This document shows, piece by piece, positions 1 through 4,933 of a stretch of DNA of 9,562 bases. Under the pieces are notes generated by a model. It was not told where the DNA came from and did not search any database. It worked only from the letters and a program-made list of their open reading frames with translations. This stretch comes from Chloroflexota bacterium (lineage in GTDB: Bacteria > Chloroflexota > Anaerolineae > Anaerolineales > Villigracilaceae). Position 1 is the first letter of the stretch. Each line of letters opens with the position of its first letter. The translations under genes were made by a program, and so were the position numbers. The stretch is from the NCBI GenBank assembly GCA_016191985.1, contig JACPVB010000169.1, positions 1 through 9,562 on the forward strand. The letters are read 5' to 3'.

Positions 1-740
1 CCTTCGACGGGCACGGGGATGCCCCAGTCGAGGTCGCGTGTGATGGAGCGGGCTTTGAGGCCTTCGCTTTCGATCTTGCGCAGCGACTCGCCGATGACGG
101 TATCGCGCATGTGCGGGGCGCGTTCCTGCAAAAAGTTTTTCACATCAGGCTCGAGCTTGGAAAGATCGAGATAAAAATGTTCGGTGTCGCGCAGTTCGAG
201 CGCACCGTCGCCTGTCTTGGCGCGCGGATTCTTCAACTTCTCAGGTTCGAGCACGTTGCCGCAGTTGTCGCATTGATCGGAGCGCGCGCCTTCAAAGCCG
301 CAGATGTAACAAGTCCCTTCCACGTAGCGGTCGGGCAGGAACTTGTCTGCGCTGGGGGAGTACCATTGCTTGCTGAACTGTTTGAATAAAAAGCCGTTCT
401 TTTGCAAGGCAAGGAACATGGCCTGCGAGACCTTGAAATGATTCTCGCTGTGCGTGGTGGTGAACATATCGTAGGTGATGCCGTAGCCCTTGAAGACTTC
501 GATGAAACTGTCGTGATATTTTTTGTACACTTCCTCGACGGGTTTGCCTTCCTTATCCGCCGCAAGCACGACGGGCGTGCCATGTGAATCCGTCCCTGAA
601 ACCATGAGGACTTTATTCCCCTTCAGGCGGTGATAACGCGCGACAATGTCACCGGGCAAATGGGAACCCGTGATATTCCCAACGTGGATCTCGGCATTTG
701 AGTATGGCCAGGCAATGGCGATTAATATATTTTCGGGCAT
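1..740 (-). CDS. metG: Methionyl-tRNA synthetase, N-terminal part (3' end outside window)
   Basis: This enzyme charges tRNA-Met with methionine in the cytoplasm, using ATP. The frame is open from an ATG at 740 to the window edge (246 complete codons). Visible landmarks are the class I signature AWPYSNAEIHVGN (residues 10-22, HVGN replacing HIGH), the SGTDSHGTP segment (48-56), a zinc knuckle with Cys144, Cys147, Cys157 and Cys160 (C-x2-C-x9-C-x2-C, followed by NPR at 171-173), and RDLDWGIPVP (235-244), characteristic of MetRS. The KMSKS loop and anticodon-binding domain must lie beyond the window. An AGAGAGG Shine-Dalgarno 5 nt before the ATG supports the start. About 250 nt of leader separates it from its probable promoter; that leader carries a Met-rich ORF and a terminator, so transcriptional attenuation by charged tRNA-Met is inferred. 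The family assignment is very secure. Confidence 0.96.
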   Translation of the reverse strand, partial: MPENILIAIAWPYSNAEIHVGNITGSHLPGDIVARYHRLKGNKVLMVSGTDSHGTPVVLAADKEGKPVEEVYKKYHDSFIEVFKGYGITYDMFTTTHSENHFKVSQAMFLALQKNGFLFKQFSKQWYSPSADKFLPDRYVEGTCYICGFEGARSDQCDNCGNVLEPEKLKNPRAKTGDGALELRDTEHFYLDLSKLEPDVKNFLQERAPHMRDTVIGESLRKIESEGLKARSITRDLDWGIPVPVE

Positions 741-745
741 TCGTG

Positions 746-752
746 CCTCTCT
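746..752 (-). promoter_or_regulatory. Ribosome binding site of metG
   Basis: AGAGAGG on the minus strand sits 5 nt before the metG ATG, in a purine-rich stretch. It fixes the metG start and lies just downstream of the hairpin repeat at 764-820. Confidence 0.8.
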
Positions 753-763
753 TTTCTTTTCAC

Positions 764-820
764 CACGAAGGGTACGAAGGAGCACTAAGGAAAACCTTTG
801 TGCTCTTTGTGTCCTTTGTG
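764..820. repeat. Hairpin-forming 9-nt-periodic intergenic repeat in the metG leader
   Basis: The plus strand shows a left arm (764-790) built of about 9-nt units of the type CACGAAGG(G), TACGAAGGA, GCACTAAGG. After an AAAA loop (791-794) comes a right arm (795-820) that is its imperfect reverse complement. Most differences are compatible with G-U pairs; there is one 1-nt bulge and one T-T mismatch. The element lies between the attenuator terminator and the metG ribosome binding site, so it would be transcribed into the metG 5' leader. I recognise the CACGAAGG-type pattern as resembling dispersed intergenic repeats of environmental bacteria; copy number cannot be judged from this window. Confidence 0.75.
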
Positions 821-840
821 TTTAATGGTCTTAGCATTTA

Positions 841-874
841 CAAACAAAAAGGCCGTCCGCGAAATGGACAGCCC
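841..874 (-). terminator. Intrinsic terminator in the metG leader (attenuator)
   Basis: The minus-strand RNA forms GGCUGUCC (873-866), a 7-nt loop (865-859) and GGACGGCC (858-851): eight pairs with one U-G. It is followed at once by UUUUUGUUUG (850-841). A ninth G-U pair, between the base at 874 and the first U, is possible. It begins 22 nt after the leader ORF stop and about 100 nt before metG, so it cannot be the terminator of a full-length upstream gene. Its 5' arm is shared with an alternative pairing (see the antiterminator entry). Confidence 0.85.
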
Positions 875-914
875 GTATTCGTTCAGGTGTAATTACCTAA
901 CGTGCTTTCCACTC
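862..914 (-). promoter_or_regulatory. Antiterminator pairing of the metG attenuator
   Basis: In the minus-strand transcript GAGUGGAAAGCACGU (914-900, the last five sense codons of the leader ORF) can pair with ACGGGCUGUCCAUUU (876-862). Thirteen of 15 positions pair (two are G-U), with two A-G mismatches. The second segment contains the whole 5' arm of the terminator, so the two structures are mutually exclusive. A ribosome stalled on the last Met codon (22) should leave codons 27-31 free, allowing the antiterminator. A ribosome that reaches the stop codon would mask them and let the terminator form. The pairing is read from sequence; the mechanism is inference by analogy with trp/his/pheST attenuation. 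Confidence 0.75.
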
Positions 915-992
915 GGCGCGGCAGAACATTTCCATGCGCATTCGCATGGCCATGGTCATTGTCACCATTGGGAAAACAGGTTTGAAGTTCAT
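897..992 (-). CDS. Met-rich leader peptide of metG (31 aa)
   Basis: This is a short ORF from ATG at 992 to TAG at 897. Residues 9-22 read MVTMTMAMRMRMEM, followed by FCRAEWKAR. Eight of 31 residues are Met (1, 9, 12, 14, 16, 18, 20, 22), six of them as alternate codons in 12-22. No Shine-Dalgarno is visible before ATG 992 or before the internal ATG at 968 (which would give 23 aa with 7 Met). The ATG at 992 lies just where transcription should begin from the TTGCCA/TAAACT promoter, so leaderless translation is proposed. A terminator follows the stop codon and the next gene is methionyl-tRNA synthetase. The peptide itself is probably non-functional; its translation would measure Met-tRNA charging. 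Chance seems unlikely given the agreement of Met content, terminator, antiterminator and downstream gene, but no expression evidence exists here. Confidence 0.8.
   Translation of the reverse strand: MNFKPVFPMVTMTMAMRMRMEMFCRAEWKAR
932..949 (-). promoter_or_regulatory. Hairpin within the Met codon run
   Basis: The minus-strand RNA reads CCAUGCG-AAUG-CGCAUGG, a perfect 7-bp stem with a 4-nt loop, over leader codons 15-21. It would form when ribosomes are absent and could act as a pause hairpin that synchronises polymerase with the leader ribosome. It may also simply be a by-product of alternating ATG and CGN codons. Confidence 0.5.
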
Positions 993-999
993 GGGCGCT

Positions 1000-1028
1000 A
1001 GTTTACTATGTCATTTGCCGAATGGCAA
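1000..1028 (-). promoter_or_regulatory. Probable sigma-70-type promoter of the metG leader
   Basis: On the minus strand TTGCCA (1028-1023; 5/6 match to TTGACA) is followed by a 17-nt spacer and TAAACT (1005-1000; 4/6 match to TATAAT). Seven nucleotides then separate the -10 box from the ATG of the leader ORF at 992, so the expected start of transcription falls at or beside that ATG. Box matches and optimal spacing are seen; activity is inferred. Confidence 0.6.
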
Positions 1029-1031
1029 GTG
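1012..1031. promoter_or_regulatory. Operator-like palindrome over the -35 box
   Basis: CATTTGCC-GAAT-GGCAAGTG is an inverted repeat with 8-bp half sites matching at 7 of 8 positions and a 4-bp centre. It covers the -35 element of the metG leader promoter, a place where a dimeric repressor could act. No regulator can be named; it could be fortuitous. Confidence 0.35.
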
Positions 1032-1081
1032 CGGGCGCGTTTTCAAGCAGGCTCATTAAAGCAACAGGTTTCCATTTCTTT

Positions 1082-1109
1082 GGACACGGAATGCACGGAG
1101 ACCGCGGAA
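1082..1109. repeat. Tandem 9-nt motif, three degenerate units
   Basis: The plus strand reads GACACGGAA, TGCACGGAG, ACCGCGGAA in direct succession, a 9-nt periodic pattern with a shared C-R-C-G-G-A core. It has the same period as the CACGAAGG-type repeat at 764-820 and lies in the same spacer. It looks like a remnant of a related dispersed intergenic repeat. No gene function is supported in 1032-1197. Confidence 0.5.
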
Positions 1110-1197
1110 ATTTTTCCTCAAAAAACGGAAGAAGACCCATCGAATCTGCGTACGAAAAGTTTTGTCCTCAGCTTTAATAACTGACGTTACGCGGTTC

Positions 1198-1394
1198 AAT
1201 CCCGTAGGCGGCGCATTGAGCTTGCCGAAATGGATGGCAGGATTATAGAAAATTGGAAGAACGGAATCCAAATCCCGAAGGGATGACATGGGTCTTACGA
1301 GCCATACCACCCTTTCGGGGTCGAATATGACAAATCGTAAAAGCTATAATCATTTGACTGTTTCGACAAGCTCAACACATCGCCTGCGGGGTCA
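1198..1394. repeat. Imperfect foldback (MITE-like) element, about 200 bp
   Basis: Nested inverted segments share one centre. The outer arms are about 1198-1230 and 1361-1394, with cores TTGAGCTTGCCGAAA (1216-1230) and TTTCGACAAGCTCAA (1361-1375) differing at one position. Next come GATTATAG (1241-1248) and its exact complement CTATAATC (1344-1351), each 9-10 nt inside the outer arms. The inner arms are ATCCCGAAGGGATGACATGG (1272-1291) and the region 1302-1322, whose reverse complement reads ACCCCGAAAGGGTGGTATGG. Such symmetry suggests a non-autonomous mobile element or an intergenic palindromic repeat. No transposase is present and I could not identify a target-site duplication. It occupies most of the space downstream of the CYTH gene. 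Confidence 0.65.
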
Positions 1395-1441
1395 GAAATC
1401 CATTTCACATAAGGGAGTTAAGAAAATCTCACGTTTTCAAA

Positions 1442-2059
1442 TCACAGCCTGTTATCGGCGGGTTTTATTTGCAGATCGTCCGTTGTAATGTGAACCGACT
1501 CAAGCGCCTTGAAACTCAAATTTGCAGATTCAAGCTTGTATTTTTCCGTGACGCGGTCGAACAAAGCGTGGTAACCCGCCTTTACCATTTGCTTCCAATC
1601 CAACCCCAGCAGGTTCGCGATCTCATGCAGGGTCTGGATGTTTTCTCCCTCAATCTCCACAAACTCGCCGTAGGGCAACTCGTCCAGCATGATATGGGTA
1701 TTGCTTAACTCAAAGGTTGTGCGGTATTTTTCGTAAAAGACAATGGGGATGAATCCCAGCGCTTCCAAAAATTGTTTTGCGCTTTCAAAATCTCCAACCG
1801 CAAACTCGATCTCCCTGCGGGTGAGCACGCCGCTCTCTGTTTCCTCGCTGGGACCTTTGAAGGTAAATTTTGCCTCCGTATCCTTTCGCAGGCGCAGAAC
1901 CTTCAAATTCTTTCGCAGGTCGCCATTCGGGTTATCGAAGCGCAGATTGACTTCATGCACACGCGGCTGAATCAATTGCGCCTTCAATTCAAGAAGGCGC
2001 AGCTCGATTTTTTTCAAGTCGCGTACAAAAAATTTGACTTCAGTTTCCTGTCCGTTCAT
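1442..2059 (-). CDS. CYTH-domain protein (CyaB / thiamine-triphosphatase-like)
   Basis: The 205-aa protein has the CYTH tunnel-fold hallmark ExExK at residues 5-9 (ETEVK). It continues with basic and acidic strands typical of the family: VLRLRK (54-59), KFTFKGP (64-70), RREIEF (81-86), EKYRTTF (110-116) and LDELPYGEFVEIEG (125-138). Members bind triphosphates with metal ions and act as adenylate cyclases, thiamine triphosphatases or inorganic tripolyphosphatases; which reaction applies here cannot be told from sequence. About 180 residues is usual, so this copy is full length with a short C-terminal tail. The ATG is 3 nt after the stop of the biotin carrier gene and has no strong Shine-Dalgarno, suggesting translational coupling. 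It is the last gene of the carboxylase cluster; I found no clear intrinsic terminator after it. Confidence 0.88.
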   Translation of the reverse strand: MNGQETEVKFFVRDLKKIELRLLELKAQLIQPRVHEVNLRFDNPNGDLRKNLKVLRLRKDTEAKFTFKGPSEETESGVLTRREIEFAVGDFESAKQFLEALGFIPIVFYEKYRTTFELSNTHIMLDELPYGEFVEIEGENIQTLHEIANLLGLDWKQMVKAGYHALFDRVTEKYKLESANLSFKALESVHITTDDLQIKPADNRL

Positions 2060-2062
2060 GGC

Positions 2063-2560
2063 CTAGTGAATGCTCAACAAGGCTTGCTTTTGCTCGACGC
2101 TCTCCCCAGCCTTCACGCGGATGCGTCCCATCGTTCCATCGCGCGGAGCTTTGAGTTCGTTCTGCATCTTCATCGATTCAAGGATCAGCATCACCTGACC
2201 CTTCTTGATCTCCTGACCTTCCTCCACAAGGATACTCACCACCAGCCCGGGCATGGGTGCCTTGAGATGGAATTCGCCTCCCTCTGCGACCCCTCCGCCT
2301 GCCGCCGATTTCAAGCGCTTTTCCCGTTCATCCTCAATTTTCACCTGGAATTGCTGTCCACGTAAAAGTACCTGCCAGTCTTCATCACCCTGATAGACGT
2401 ACGACTCGTACGATTTCCCATCCAGGATGAGCGAAAAAACAGGCTGCCCGCTGACGGATTCAAAATCCACCGCCAACAGGCGGTCCCCGATGCGGATGTG
2501 GTGGTCATCCACAATCTCGATCTCAAATTCCTTGTCATTAATTGTTGTCACATATTTCAT
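2063..2560 (-). CDS. Biotin carboxyl carrier protein of acyl-CoA carboxylase
   Basis: The protein carries covalently bound biotin between the biotin carboxylase and carboxyltransferase active sites. It is 165 aa. Residues about 1-82 form a beta-rich domain ending in QVKIEDEREKRL, resembling the linker/BT region of propionyl-CoA carboxylase alpha chains. A Gly/Ala-rich hinge follows (about 85-95), then the biotinyl domain (about 98-165) with APMPG (101-105) and the biotinylation motif ESMKMQNE, which makes Lys131 the modified residue. GAGG lies about 8 nt before the ATG. It follows accC after a repeat-filled gap of 170 bp and precedes the CYTH gene by 3 nt. Biotin carboxylase (502 aa) plus this protein (165 aa) roughly equals one fused PccA chain, so the pair can be viewed as a split alpha subunit (inference). 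Confidence 0.93.
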   Translation of the reverse strand: MKYVTTINDKEFEIEIVDDHHIRIGDRLLAVDFESVSGQPVFSLILDGKSYESYVYQGDEDWQVLLRGQQFQVKIEDEREKRLKSAAGGGVAEGGEFHLKAPMPGLVVSILVEEGQEIKKGQVMLILESMKMQNELKAPRDGTMGRIRVKAGESVEQKQALLSIH

Positions 2561-2628
2561 AAATGAACCTCAATCGTGATCTCGACACCGCACTGGCGTT
2601 CGGTGCAAGTGTACGCCTCAAAAATTAT

Positions 2629-2729
2629 CAATCGCAAATCGTAGTCTCGATACAGATTGGGAAAAACGCCCAATCCTACTCGATCACCAATCGTCAATCC
2701 AAAATCATAAATCGTAAATCGTAAATTGT
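2629..2729. repeat. Degenerate heptamer repeats split by a small hairpin
   Basis: On the minus strand consecutive 7-nt units starting with GAT run through 2724-2677: GATTTAC, GATTTAT, GATTTTG, GATTGAC, GATTGGT, GATCGAG. After an interruption GATTTGC and GATTGAT recur (2640-2627 region). The interruption contains the perfect stem GATTGGG/CCCAATC (2655-2661 with 2669-2675, 7-nt loop), flanked by TCTCGATA (2645-2652) and CTCGATCA (2680-2687). The block fills the spacer between accC and the carrier gene. The T-run lies in the hairpin loop rather than after the stem, so it is not a standard terminator. The rest of the gap (2561-2626) shows only a weak inverted repeat (2585-2612) and the carrier gene's ribosome binding site. 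Confidence 0.65.
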
Positions 2730-2730
2730 C

Positions 2731-4239
2731 TTACCTGTGCATTCGCTCCCAACGCCCGACCCATTTCCAGTTGCTGGCGTCACGTTCATTGCGGCGGACA
2801 ATTTGTGCCGAGCGCTCTGTCTGTTTGTGCGCTACCAGTGTGGCAAGGATGGCGGCAATTTCGGCCTGCTTGTCTTCCGTCTCGGAAGCGGCTTCCATCG
2901 AGAAACGTTCCTCCACGAAGCGTGTATCGAACTGGCCGCCCATGAAGCGATGCGAATCCATCAATGTTTGGTGGAAGGGAATATTTGTCCGCACACCGAC
3001 GATGCGATATTCTTCCAACGCGCGGCGCATCCGTAAAATAGCCTGCGCGCGGGTCTCGCCCCAAACGATCAGCTTTGCAATCATCGGGTCGTAATACGGC
3101 GTGATCTCGAAGCCCGGGTACACACCCGTATCCACACGCACGCCGGGGCCAGTCGGAAGAATGCTGTGTGTGATGCGTCCCGTAGATGGCATGAAATTAT
3201 TGAACGGATCTTCCGCGTTCACGCGGCATTCAATCGCATGCCCCTTGAATTGAATCTGCTCCTGGCTGTAACTCAGTTGTCGGCCCCGTGCGACGCGGAT
3301 TTGTTCGGCCACGATGTCCACGCCGGTCACCATTTCCGTCACGGGATGTTCCACTTGCAGACGGGTATTCATCTCAAGGAAATAAAAATTGCGGTCCTTA
3401 TCCACAAGGAATTCGATGGTGCCCGCGTTGACATAATCCACAGCCTGCGCGGCCTTCACCGCCACACTCCCCATCTTTTCGCGTAGTTCATCATCGAGGA
3501 ATGGCGAGGGCGCTTCCTCTAAAAGTTTTTGATGGCGGCGCTGGATGGAACATTCACGCTCGCCGAGATGAATGACATTGCCAAACGAATCCGCCATGAT
3601 TTGGAATTCGATATGGCGCGCCCCTTCGACCAGTTTTTCCAAATAGACATTCCCATCGCCGAAGGCAGATTCCGCCTCGCGTCTTGCGGACTGGAGCAGG
3701 GTCGGCATTTCCTCCAGGCTTTTTACTTCCCTCATGCCTTTTCCGCCGCCGCCCGCGGTGGCTTTGATCAGTAGCGGGAAGCCGACGGTTGGCGCAATTT
3801 TTAAAAGATCATCGTCCGTCATATTACCCACGGCTTCCGTGCCGGGCACAACCGGGACGCCTGCCTTGATGACGGTGGCACGTGCCTTGCCCTTATCGCC
3901 CATCGCCGCAATGGATGAGGGTTTGGGTCCAATAAAATTAATATTCAATTCCGCGCATTTGGCGGCAAAGTCTTCGCGCTCCGCCAGAAACCCATAGCCG
4001 GGATGGATCGCATCCGCACCGGACTTTTGAGCAATATCCAAAATTTTATCCGCCCGCAAATAGGATTCGCGCGAAGGCGCGGGTCCGAGCAGGTAGGCTT
4101 CATCCCCGTAGCGGACGTGCAGGGCATTGCGGTCCGCCTCTGAAAAGACAGCCACCGTTTGAATGCCCAGCTCCCGGCAGGCGCGGATAATACGGACTGC
4201 GATCTCGCCGCGATTTGCAATTAAGACTTTATTAAACAT
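2731..4239 (-). CDS. accC: Biotin carboxylase subunit of acetyl-/propionyl-CoA carboxylase
   Basis: The enzyme carboxylates biotin on the carrier protein using ATP and bicarbonate. The 502-aa chain starts with the biotin carboxylase N-terminal domain (KVLIANRGEIAVRIIRA, 4-20). The ATP-grasp domain follows, with the glycine-rich loop GGGGKG (163-168), EKLVEGARHIEFQ (201-213), GERECSIQRRHQK (227-239) and the catalytic segment EMNTRLQVEHPVTE (289-302; Glu289, Asn291 and Arg293 match the conserved E-x-N-x-R). The C-terminal domain contains ECRVNAEDP (337-345) and YYDPMIAKL (382-390). The core ends near 446. The remaining 55 residues, charged and without a recognised motif, exceed the roughly 450 aa of the E. 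coli enzyme. GGAGA lies 6-7 nt before the ATG. The gene is 35 nt downstream of the HD gene. Function is secure; the acyl-CoA used depends on the carboxyltransferase, and the symbol is used in the generic sense. Confidence 0.95.
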   Translation of the reverse strand: MFNKVLIANRGEIAVRIIRACRELGIQTVAVFSEADRNALHVRYGDEAYLLGPAPSRESYLRADKILDIAQKSGADAIHPGYGFLAEREDFAAKCAELNINFIGPKPSSIAAMGDKGKARATVIKAGVPVVPGTEAVGNMTDDDLLKIAPTVGFPLLIKATAGGGGKGMREVKSLEEMPTLLQSARREAESAFGDGNVYLEKLVEGARHIEFQIMADSFGNVIHLGERECSIQRRHQKLLEEAPSPFLDDELREKMGSVAVKAAQAVDYVNAGTIEFLVDKDRNFYFLEMNTRLQVEHPVTEMVTGVDIVAEQIRVARGRQLSYSQEQIQFKGHAIECRVNAEDPFNNFMPSTGRITHSILPTGPGVRVDTGVYPGFEITPYYDPMIAKLIVWGETRAQAILRMRRALEEYRIVGVRTNIPFHQTLMDSHRFMGGQFDTRFVEERFSMEAASETEDKQAEIAAILATLVAHKQTERSAQIVRRNERDASNWKWVGRWERMHR

Positions 4240-4274
4240 AAATTCTCCATGAGCCGAATAAGCTGCTGCAATTT

Positions 4275-4925
4275 TTAAACATCAACGGTTAACTCACTGT
4301 CTTCCACTAGATGTTCGAGGAAGGATATCTGTACATCAAGCTGACCGTTAAAAAGCCGCTTGCCAGTGGCCGTTCCCATGATGTTGTCAGAGCGATATTT
4401 TTTCAAAGTCAATAATCGACTTTTTGCTTTTTCGACCAGCGCCTCATATTTCTCCGCATGATCCTTAAATTGCAGGAGAAGACGGTAGACGCCAAACCTG
4501 TCCACATTGTCAGCGTCACTCACGATTTTGGACTCAATTGTAACGGGATGCTCGAAATCGGCTTTGTCATCCACGTGAACGGCGATTGAAAAACAAATGT
4601 TGTTGACCTGCTCCGGCGTATAGCCAAGTGCCTCCAAAAATGGACGGGCTATCCTTGCGCTGACGCGGCCATGATCCCTGCCGTATTCCACATCGTCAAA
4701 CTTGGAAATGTCGTGAAGCAGGCAGGCGGCCATCGTTAACTCAACGTCCGCGCCTTCGGTTTCAGCGATTTGTTTTCCATATTGCACAACACGCAAGGTG
4801 TGCTTCCAGCGGTACTCATAATCGAAGGCTGTAAAATTCTTGTAACCTTGGGATTCTGTCTCGGCGCGGCGGGCGAGCACAAACTCGGCGATTTTTTGCA
4901 GTCTTTCAGTGGCTTCTGGTTGCAT
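4275..4925 (-). CDS. HD-domain phosphohydrolase-like protein
   Basis: The 216-aa soluble protein carries a complete HD metal-binding set: His42 (WKHTLRV), the His71-Asp72 doublet (LLHDISKFDD), His85 (RDHGRVSA), His117 (IAVHVDD) and an Asp in SDADNVDRFG (Asp137 or Asp139). The arrangement resembles stand-alone bacterial HD hydrolases of the YedJ type, which act on phosphate esters or nucleotides; no substrate can be assigned. It is not a (p)ppGpp synthetase/hydrolase fusion and has no sensory domain. The ATG is 8 nt after the carboxyltransferase stop, without a clear Shine-Dalgarno, and the stop is 35 nt before accC. The gene therefore sits inside the carboxylase cluster, between two subunits. 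A link to acyl-CoA metabolism is only suggested by this position. Confidence 0.87.
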   Translation of the reverse strand: MQPEATERLQKIAEFVLARRAETESQGYKNFTAFDYEYRWKHTLRVVQYGKQIAETEGADVELTMAACLLHDISKFDDVEYGRDHGRVSARIARPFLEALGYTPEQVNNICFSIAVHVDDKADFEHPVTIESKIVSDADNVDRFGVYRLLLQFKDHAEKYEALVEKAKSRLLTLKKYRSDNIMGTATGKRLFNGQLDVQISFLEHLVEDSELTVDV

Positions 4926-4933
4926 GTTGGTCT

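Noticed and set aside
741..1031. T-box leader or SAM riboswitch upstream of metG
   Set aside because: No T-box AGGGTGG-ACCGCG-like consensus and no multi-helix SAM aptamer pattern could be recognised; the Met-rich ORF with terminator explains the region better.
1056..1310. 84-aa minus-strand ORF in the metG upstream spacer
   Set aside because: It runs through the 9-nt repeat and half of the foldback element, has no ribosome binding site or recognisable domain, and its composition is that of translated repeats.
1772..2365. 197-aa plus-strand ORF
   Set aside because: It is antisense to the CYTH and biotin carrier genes, both of which have clear family motifs; it is a shadow frame.
2655..2675. 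Hairpin GATTGGG/CCCAATC as a terminator between accC and the carrier gene
   Set aside because: The T-run is in the loop and no T-tract follows the stem; it would also separate two subunits needed together.
2677..2729. CRISPR array in the A/T-rich repeat between accC and the carrier gene
   Set aside because: The units are 7 nt, contiguous and degenerate, without unique spacers; no cas genes are nearby.
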